Source: Miscanthus floridulus
Lineage: Eukaryota > Streptophyta > Magnoliopsida > Poales > Poaceae
Length of the DNA stretch: 64,000 nt
Reading direction: 5' to 3'
Assembly (NCBI RefSeq): GCF_019320115.1
Contig: NC_089591.1
Span: forward strand, 15,571,169 to 15,635,168
Numbering within the stretch: position 1 is the stretch's first letter; each line of letters begins with the position of its first letter. Below the pieces are notes generated by a model. It saw only the letters and a program-made list of their open reading frames with translations, did not search any database and was not told the origin of the DNA. Positions 56,284 through 64,000 of this stretch are shown here, piece by piece. Made by a program: the position numbers and the translations under genes.

Positions 56284-58600
56284 CACTACCGGAGATGGTT
56301 TCTTTGTCGAATGTCCCATACTTTGCCGAGTGCTTTTTATCGGACGCTCGGCAAAGAGGCTATTTACCGAGTGCTAGAGAGAAAGCACTCAGCAAACAAC
56401 TGACACTCAGCAAAGATGTGGGTTGCCGAGTGCCGAGCACTCGGTAAACAATAACACTCGGCAAAGACCAGGTTTGCCGAGTGTCGGGTCCTCAGCAAAC
56501 CAGAACACTCGGCAAAGGGCCGCCGCCGTTAACGGCCGGCAACCACCGTTAACCCTTTGCCGAGTGTCTTCTCCTGACACTCGACAAAGCGGTGATTTGC
56601 CAAGTGTCATTTTTTGACAATCGGCAAACCATATTTTTTTTCACTTTTGACCTCCAAACTTTTTCTGCAGTCCTCATACAATACCTGGTACTCCATGTTC
56701 CAATGTGGCACATTTCTCGGACTTTTTCTATATTTCTTTAATTTATTTCATTTAATTGAATTTTCTTGGATAATTCAAATTATAACTGCTAGTCATTCGA
56801 ATAATAAAAAAATGAATGGAAAATTATATTCATGTTATTTAGTATAATGTGAGGCTGTATCCAGGAACAAATCACCAATTTCGAACATCTTGTTCATGAA
56901 ACATGACCACGAACTTGCAGTCGAGTTGTTTTTAAATTCTATAAAAAACAAACGAAGTCCAAAAATTATGAAACTTGTCAAGATGTCATGATATCATATG
57001 TGGAGGTTGTGATAAAAAAAATTTGAGGAGGTTTCGTGCAAGTTTGTCACGTACGATGCTTACCACCTCGTCGGCCTCTTCACAAAATCATGAAACTTCT
57101 TTGAAGATTCTTCGGTTTGCAAGCATCGTACGTGACAACTTGCGTGAAACCTTGATGGAGAAGTCGTCATGAGGGTGGGAGGAGGCAAGAAGCATGGGCG
57201 GTACTGGATTGGCGACGGCGCAATCGACTCGGCCGCTACTCCCAGTCTATCCCAGATTCGAGCAAGCAGCACGAGCATGAGCCCGGCCATACGACCTCGG
57301 TAGGACACTTCACACCACCGGGTGGAGGCACTCGAGGTTATTCTTGGTTTATTCGTCGTTCATTGGTTTTTTTATATCTTTCCTTTGTATTATTGTAACA
57401 TTGGAGTGAATATATTGTAGACCTAGCTGGAACAAGAGAGGAGGATACGGGAGCAGATGCAGGCGAAGATGGAGAGGGTTGAGGCCGAGCAGCGGAGGAT
57501 GGCGGAGATTCTTCAGTACATGGAAAGTCTTAGCGCCGCTATGGGTGTAGTTCCGCCATCTTTGCTATTCGCTCCACCTCCACCTCCACCTCCACCTCCT
57601 CACTATTCTACTCCTGTGAGTATAAATATTTTAGTTTGTATGTTTATGTTTACGGTCAAACCTAGTGGAGTATGAAAGTTTTATTCATGTATGGTATATA
57701 TTTATCTTGTCTCACACATACAATCTCTTCTCCTTTGTGCAGAATCAATCAGCGGCATCGAACGATCCTCATGCTTCAGCGAATCCTTCACCAAATCAGT
57801 ATCATTAGCCATCTGGTTAAGATTCTTGTGGTTGTTAATGGTACTTCTATTTGCAATTGTGGTTGTAGATGATAGAGCACTTGGATTACTTGTGAACTTA
57901 TTTGTGATATATTGTGAGACATGTGACGTTTGTGATATATATGTGACGGTTGTGATATATATGTGGTGTTGGTGATATATATGTGGTGTTGATGATATAT
58001 ATGTGATGTTGGTGATGTTTGTTATATATATCTTCTGTTTGTTTAGATGGGATGTACAAAACAAATAAAAAGGCTGTTTTCAGTCACTTTGTCGAGTGCA
58101 ATAGCTATGACACTCGGCAAAGTGACTACCTGAGAACATGCTTTGCCGAGTGCAAAGGCCATTGCACTCGGCAAACATCACTGATTTGTCGAGTGCCACG
58201 GGCTAGGCACTCGGCAAAGGTCTCCTGTTTGCCGAGTGTCTTGATAGAACACTCGGCAAATATGCTACGTTTGCCGAGTGTCTTGCCGGTGGCACTCGGC
58301 ACAGTGGCCACCTTTGCCGAGTGTCTGAGTCAACGGCGCTCGACAAAGCGGCGACCTTTGTCGAGTGCTTGACCTTGACATTTGGCAAAGCCGCCGTCAC
58401 GGTGGCGCTCGCCGTCACGGCGACTTTTCTTTACCGAGTGTCAGATTAGCACTCGGCAAGTGCCCGATAAAGTGCACTCGGCAAAGAGATCTTTGCCGAT
58501 AAACTGTTTACCGAGTGCTCTTTGCCGAGTGTAACACTCGGCAAAGACTTTGTCGAGTGTATATCGGAGGCACTCGGCAAAGAAGCTGAATCCGGTAGTG
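56284..58600 (+). mobile_element. CACTA deletion derivative, second copy
   Basis: Copy of 51141-53457 at +5143, with the same ends (CACTACCGGA / TCCGGTAGTG) and the same TTT duplications. It arrived here by the tandem duplication, not by transposition, because the flanks are duplicated too. Confidence 0.93.
57169..57808 (+). pseudogene. TNP1-like 3' gene fragment, second copy
   Basis: Identical to 52026-52665, carried inside the duplicated CACTA; same exons and same poly-Pro run. Confidence 0.65.
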
Positions 58601-59456
58601 TTTAGTAAAAAGTATTCTAAAAGCATGTTCTACTTGCGTATAAATGCAATACGCGGCCGGGTCGAATACAATTTATCCAAAACGGAGATGTTTAGTGCTT
58701 CATTGAGGATACAACGGCGGTGTTGTGCTTAATTATTTTAGTTAATAATTTGCATCACTTCGCTTCAACTGGAAGCATTCTTACAAAAACAAAAAAAAAT
58801 ACATAAGAAATATTGGGTTACCAAGTTGAGGTAATACTCCATGAACTACAATGGTGAACAGGGAGAAAATAAATCATCCTCGGATCACAAACATAGTTTG
58901 AAATCTAATGATCCCAATTGGACACGACCAAAATTTTCTTGGGTTCCCAAGTTGTGCTCGCTTCTGCTACTATTGCACTTGTAGCACCATCGAGCAGAGC
59001 CATGAGTCCATCTAAGCTAGGTTTAAGCCAAATCATTGTTTTCAAACTTTGGCTAATAATAATAACTATAAAATTGTCACGAATTAAAAGAAGATCTATT
59101 TTTAAACCTAGTTTGAATCTAGTGGTGTCAATAGGACCCGACGAAACTTTTCTTGGTCTGAGCCCGGTCAAGTGGCCTTGACACGAGGCTGGCTGTGGGC
59201 CGGGCCGACAGCCCTGCAACACACTACACACATCATAGCTATTGACATGCCAAATAAGATTGACAACTTCAGCAATTTCTCAATCGAGTGCTATTGGATG
59301 TAGAAGGCCAATAGGCGACGCCAAGAGGATATCCATCAGCTCTCCTATACTCTTCCTACCCCTTAAATAAGAGATTGAACAGCTCTAGCAAATTTTTTAT
59401 CACATTTCCTATCCCTGTATTTGTTAGAGATCTCCTAAATCCATTGTTATCCACAA

Positions 59457-59613
59457 TGTGATGAATAAGGACTTGTTTGGTACCGCTTCACCGGTAGATT
59501 CACCTGTTGTCCAACTAAATGGTCTCTCGTCGGTCCGCTTCACCCAAGAAGTCACGGAAAACACGCTGAGAGATGACGGGAGTGAGAGTAAATGCCCCCA
59601 TGGCAAGGTGAGC
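59457..59613. other. Short flank between duplication and LTR element
   Basis: Unique-looking. The last part (from about 59578, GGGAGTGAGAG) may be a degenerate start of the minisatellite that resumes at 63806. Confidence 0.4.
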
Positions 59614-60560
59614 TGAAAGGACCTAGGATGCCGCCTAAAGGGGGTGAATAGGCGTTTCTGAAATTTAACACCTTAAAATGCGGAAACAATTAGAAAAGGT
59701 AGTTTCCAAAATGAAACTCTAAATTAAGAGTAATACCACCCCTCATAAGTTAGCCACAGAGTAAACGAGGTATAAAGAATATATCTAGAAGCTACAACCC
59801 TGCAACACAAAGTTAGAACAAAGAATAAATATTTTCAGCACATGTAGAAAATACCAGACGTGTCCGACATACACGATTTCTGCAGAGCAGCCCCAAACTT
59901 GCTCCTTTCGATTTCTATCTTCAAGCCAAACTGCAGGTACCTAGTAGAGATGACAATATACACAGAGAACCTGCACAAGAGCTGGAGCAACATAAATATC
60001 AAATGAAATGCGAATTCAGACACGATATTTGTTTTACCGATGTTCGGACTTGTTTGAATCCTACTCTCCGTTGAGGGGGTTGCGGGCGACACAACGAAGG
60101 TCGGCCCTAGAGGGTACCACGAAGGTCACTCTAGTCGGAGTCTTTTTCAACTCCTTTTCCTCCTTCCACTAGTTGATTCCGAGGCGGCGGAATCGACCGT
60201 TACAAACTTTCTGAGGCACACCATAATCAATCGGGTGCTCTCCGACGACGCCTAGTCATCTAGGACCGAAGAGTCTAAGAGTAACAAATACAAATCACGA
60301 TATTGACAATATACACAAGTGCTCAAGTGGTTGGATTGCTCTCTTTTTTAATTTCTCTCAACTCACTAATTGATTTGGCAATTTGGAACAAACACTCACT
60401 AAGAGAGGGTTTGGGAGAGTTGGCAAGGCTTAAAAACGTGTATAGCAACCAGCAGAATCAACAGCCTCCAAAGGTGGAGGCTTGGGGTATTTATAGCCCC
60501 TATGAAAAAACTAGCCGTTACCATATCGGACACGTCCGGTATGACTTACACCTGCGCCAA

Positions 60561-60762
60561 CAGTAACTGAGTTATAGTAACGTTGTGAGGTGTCGGAACT
60601 CCCGATGAATGTCGGAACTTTCGACCATCGGAACTCCCGACCCTCAGCACATTTAAAAACTACGGTAACTGAGTTAAAGTATGTGAGGTGTCGGAACTCC
60701 CGACTCATGCCAGAACTTTCGACCGTCGGAACTCCCGACCCTCAAGGCATTTGAAAACTAGC
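60561..60762. repeat. About 101-bp tandem repeat inside the LTR
   Basis: Two units (from about 60561 and 60664) share GTAACTGAGTTA, GTGAGGTGTCGGAACTCCCGA and CGACCCTCA. The word TCGGAACTCCCGA occurs further at 60843-60895. Confidence 0.75.
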
Positions 60763-61832
60763 CGTTGGCCACTGGCCGTCCATACCGGACACGTCCGATA
60801 TAACCAGGACAGTGAACTCTCCAAATTAGTTAAGCATGATATGTCGGAACTCCCGACCATTGCCGAAACTCCCGACTTACATCGGAACTCCCGACTAACC
60901 AACCCAATAACAACAACTTTACCATTGCTGGACACGTCTGGTTGCCAGATCAGCAAAAAATCAGTTAGCTCTTTTGTCTCTCAAACACTCTAAAAACTCA
61001 CATGGGTTGGCTTGAGCACTTATGAAATATTATCTATCAACATGATGCATCCCTCTTAATAGTATGGCATTCCTATTAACTCAAATTTAAAAGTATAACA
61101 AATTTAAACCTTTTGAGTTGATCTCTTTCAACTGAAGCCATGTATTCCAATCTTCATCAAGTGAGGGTGCCAACATGTCAACTTTGATCTTTTTCACTTG
61201 AGCAAAGCCATCTTGAGCACGTCACTTGATTCCATTCATCAATTTTGAATAATCCCAAATGCATCAAGTCACTTCCATCACACATTCCAATAGTGATTTG
61301 ATCCTCCATATTGACATGACCATCATAGCTTGATTAGTGCCTCAACTAAATGCAAGTACTTCCTTCTTCACCCTAGCTAGGTTCTTCGGCCGCCAAGTCA
61401 TCGCTTGCCCTTCACCCTTGCTTAGTACCTCGAAAGCCTTTCCTTGCTATCTTCACCATCTCAAGCCATCTAGTCACATCTTGTGTTGAATCATCCATTC
61501 ATTTGTATTGTTATTTTTTCATTTCAATTTAGCAAGCTTCAAATATGACACCATTCCATATGTAATCCCTCATGTCTCATTAATTAATTCTTACGAGCTT
61601 GCTTTCACATAGTACATGAAATCCCACAAAAAATAAGCCTTTGTATGAATTCTATTTGCATTATTGTCTTATGCTTGAACTAGATTCTTTATACAACAAC
61701 ACATCATTTTGGCTTTCATTAAGTACCTATGAGATAACCTATTACCTGTCCACACTTAGCAAACAGGTTAGACCTTCAATCACGTTGTCATTGAATCATC
61801 CAAAACCCACTAAAGGGCTAGATGCACTTTCA

Positions 61833-61846
61833 ATCTCCTCCTTTTT
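61833..61846 (-). other. Polypurine tract of the LTR element
   Basis: The minus strand reads AAAAAGGAGGAGAT directly before the LTR start TGAAAGTGCATC. It is the plus-strand DNA primer site in reverse transcription and fixes the element's orientation. Confidence 0.7.
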
Positions 61847-62490
61847 AGGTGATCGATGACAACTTGATTAAAGCTTACAAAAGAATATAAACATTTAAGC
61901 TTTTGGGTTCAATGATTTATGAGAGGGTCCCCCTTAATATGTGCTTATGATTAGAAATTATAAAATGACTTCAAATGTCAATTGCACATACTAAAACATA
62001 TAGGAGACTCCCCCTAAATCATTGCATCCGTAGGGTGCATGTGTGTGTGACAAAGTAAAACCGTGATGCATATAACAAGATATATCACACAAGAATAAAT
62101 ATAAAGGCATCACATCAAATATTTTCATTCTAGCATGCATAGTCCTTATGAAAATAAATACAACACATGTATGTCACACATAGCACTCATTACATGTTTT
62201 CTCAAGTCTACAAGCCACTAATATATAAATAAAGATCATGTCTTAAGATATACATAGATAAAGCATAAGTAAGTCTCATCTCTCACATAATACAATCTAT
62301 CTCAAACTTCAGATACATTAATGAAGCTCAAAAATAAAAAATTACGGCCTGCAGTACATATCTTCAGGTATAAAGATAAGCAAATAAAACAAATATCCTA
62401 AAGCATTAATCAGTCTCTCTCCTCCTTTGTCATCTATCACCACAAAGGTCCAACAATGACATACTAAGGACAAAGGGGCTACAAGCTAAC

Positions 62491-63211
62491 CTAAAAGCTA
62501 TGATCACTCATCATCATCTTCATCTCTACCAACATCCTCATCATCTGAGCATGTAGCACTGGCTGGACGAGAACCACCCACACTAGATGGGTCATAGCCA
62601 CCAGACCCATAGTAGCTGAAACTACATGTGAGGTCACTCCACTAGTCTGAAGCATACTCGTCTGCTGCACTGGGACATGGCTGAGAGTGAGTAGGCACAC
62701 GAGCCTATAGTGGTAAAGTGTCAGGGTGCTCTAGTGTCTGCTGCTGTCGCTGAAGGAACTCAGGAAACTCTATGTCGTACATGCCCTACTGCTGCTCCTT
62801 AGTCTCGGGCTCACTAGCTGCCTCATCTGATAGTGGAGATCTAGGAGGATCAAGCTCAAGTCTAGCAGCAATCTGCTTTAGAGTCCGAGTGTCCTTCCTC
62901 CTAGCCTCCCTCTCCTTCTACTGATAGGTCCATATGTCCTTGCACATCCCAAAGATAGCACTAAACATCTTACGAATAGGAGAAGGAGGACTACGACGAC
63001 GTGAAGAAGAACGTGAAGGACCATGTGTTTTGAAAAAGAACATGCACTTTATTCTTATTAAGAATTTGGGAGTCAAAGCTTTTGAGTTGATCTCTTTCAA
63101 CCGAAGCCGTGTATTCCAATCTTCATCAAGTGAGGGTGCCAACATGTCAACTTTGATTTTTTTCACTTGAGCATAGCCATCTTGAGCACGTGACTTGATT
63201 CCATTCATCAA
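62491..63211 (-). pseudogene. Retroelement ORF remnant (Ser/Arg- and Asp-rich)
   Basis: Minus frames at 63211-62918 (KIKVDMLAPSLDEDW, then a basic SSSRRRSPPSPIRK, then FGMCKDIW) and 62700-62491, with stops between, and an acidic tail (DDEDVGRDEDDDE) before the left LTR. The first frame runs across the junction at 63081, from the truncated LTR into the internal region. I do not recognise the protein. It may be a gag-like or extra ORF of the element. Confidence 0.4.
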
Positions 63212-63805
63212 ATTTGAATAATCCCAAATGTATCAAGTCACTTCCATCAAACACTCCAATAGTGATTTGATCCTCCACATTGACATGACCATCATAACTT
63301 GATTAGTACCTCAACTAAATGCAAATAATTCCTTCTTCACCCTAGCTAGGTTCTTCGGCTGCCAAGCCGTTGCTTGCCCTTCACCCTTGCTTAGTACCTC
63401 GAAGCGTTTCCTTGCTATCTTCACCATCTCAAGCCATCTAGTCATATCTTGTGTTGAATCATCCATTCATTTGTATTGTTATCTTTTTCATTTTAATTTA
63501 GCAAGCTTTAAATATGAGACCATTCCATATACAATCCCTCATATCTCATTAATTAATTCTTACGAGCTTGCTTTCACATAGTACATGGAAATCCCACAAG
63601 AAATAAGCCTTTGTATGAATTCCATTTGCATTGTTGTCTTGTGCTTGAACTAGATTGTTTATACAACAACACATCATTTTGGCTTTCATTAAGTACCTAT
63701 GAGATAACCTATTACCTATCTGCACACTTAGTAGACGGGCTAGACCTTCAATCACATTGTCATTGAATCATCCAAAACCTACTAAAGGGCTAGATGCGCT
63801 TTCAT

Positions 63806-64000
63806 GAGCACTGGTCACCGGGGGCGAGGCAGGAGTGGAGTTGCTGGTGCTAGGGTGGGAGCAAAGTCGCTAGGGTCAAACTAGGAGCAGAGTCACCAGG
63901 GCTAGGGTGGGAGTGGAGTCGTCGAGGCCAAGGCAAGAGCAGAGTCACCAGAGCTGGGGCAGGAGTAGAGTCGCCGGGGCTGAGGTGGGGCGTGTTAAGG
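63806..64000. repeat. 26-bp minisatellite running off the window
   Basis: More than seven imperfect units of the type GGAGTGGAGTCGCCGGGGCT-AGGGTG. The unit phase is constant from 63806, where the LTR element's target duplication begins, so the element inserted at or in this array. Confidence 0.85.

Larger units (their letters stand above)
54314..59456 (+). repeat. Unit 2 of the 5143-bp tandem duplication
   Basis: Identical to 49171-54313 in every block inspected. It ends at ATTGTTATCCACAA (59456), after which the sequence becomes unique (TGTGATGAATAAGG). Confidence 0.95.
59614..63804 (-). mobile_element. LTR retrotransposon with one full and one truncated LTR
   Basis: The left LTR, 59614-61832 (2219 bp, TGAAAGGACC...GCACTTTCA), is complete. 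The right LTR survives only as 63081-63804, homologous to 61111-61832. TGAGC occurs at 59609-59613 and 63805-63809, a perfect 5-bp target duplication. Next to the left LTR, the minus strand has a polypurine tract (AAAAAGGAGGAGAT, 61846-61833), so the left LTR is the 3' LTR and orientation is minus. The internal part (61833-63080) is a remnant without reverse transcriptase. The LTR start GGTGAATAGGCG and the purine tract remind me of copia/SIRE-type elements, which is tentative. Confidence 0.85.

Noticed and set aside
56284..58600. Independent CACTA insertion downstream of amidase C
   Set aside because: Its flanks are the same as those of 51141-53457 for hundreds of bases, so it was copied with the tandem unit.
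49171..59456. Interpretation of the 5143-bp repeats as LTRs of one element
   Set aside because: No TG/CA ends, no target duplication, adjacent units with nothing between, and the unit contains gene exons.

Overview
The window is plant nuclear DNA, almost certainly from a grass. Its intergenic space is built from CACTA (En/Spm) elements whose subterminal repeats read TTTGCCGAGTGCC, long-LTR Ty3/gypsy elements, and grass-type TRIM, SINE and MITE insertions. The genes have short GT-AG introns and very GC-rich first exons. A panicoid grass, possibly of the sorghum/sugarcane/Miscanthus/maize group, is my best guess; this is inferred from family resemblance, not from a search.

Layout. 1-10543: a gypsy element on the minus strand (gag-protease remnant, LTR at 5733-10543). 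Its pol is cut at 2957 by another LTR, and its own LTR is split by a 4.3-kb CACTA element (6191-10516, TSD AGG). 10544-16800: old repeats, a complete TRIM (12131-12740, TSD TTGTC), a MITE (15287-15616) and a tRNA-derived SINE (15744-16070, 14-bp TSD). 16804-19017: a CC-NB-ARC resistance-type gene on the minus strand with a very short LRR region. 19834-22171: amidase copy A on the minus strand, five exons with two single-base frameshifts. 22.5-26.0 kb: a CACTA derivative with a transposase N-terminal relic. 26609-44350: two large CACTA elements of one family on the minus strand. The first carries TNP2-like and TNP1-like genes. The second has lost TNP2 and is interrupted by a 3.6-kb solo LTR (37179-40791, TSD CCGGT). 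45.6-47.8 kb: a 5'-truncated LINE. 48981-51019: amidase copy B on the plus strand, intact over five exons (511 codons).

49171-59456 is a direct tandem duplication of exactly 5143 bp. The unit begins inside exon 1 of amidase B and contains the rest of that gene, a 2317-bp CACTA element 3' of it, and about 0.86 kb of flank. At the junction the second copy (amidase C) lacks the original signal peptide but gains an in-frame ATG from the flank, giving a chimeric ORF of 475 codons. 59614-63804 is an LTR retrotransposon (TSD TGAGC) with one full and one truncated LTR, set next to a 26-bp minisatellite that runs off the window.

The host genes are therefore one NLR-type gene and three amidase-signature copies. 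Copy A keeps the catalytic residues but is frameshifted. Copies B and C keep open frames but have Ala where the family has its cis-serine. No operon or obvious new multi-gene system is visible. The most notable events are the recent tandem duplication and the chimeric amidase it created, provided they are not an assembly artefact.
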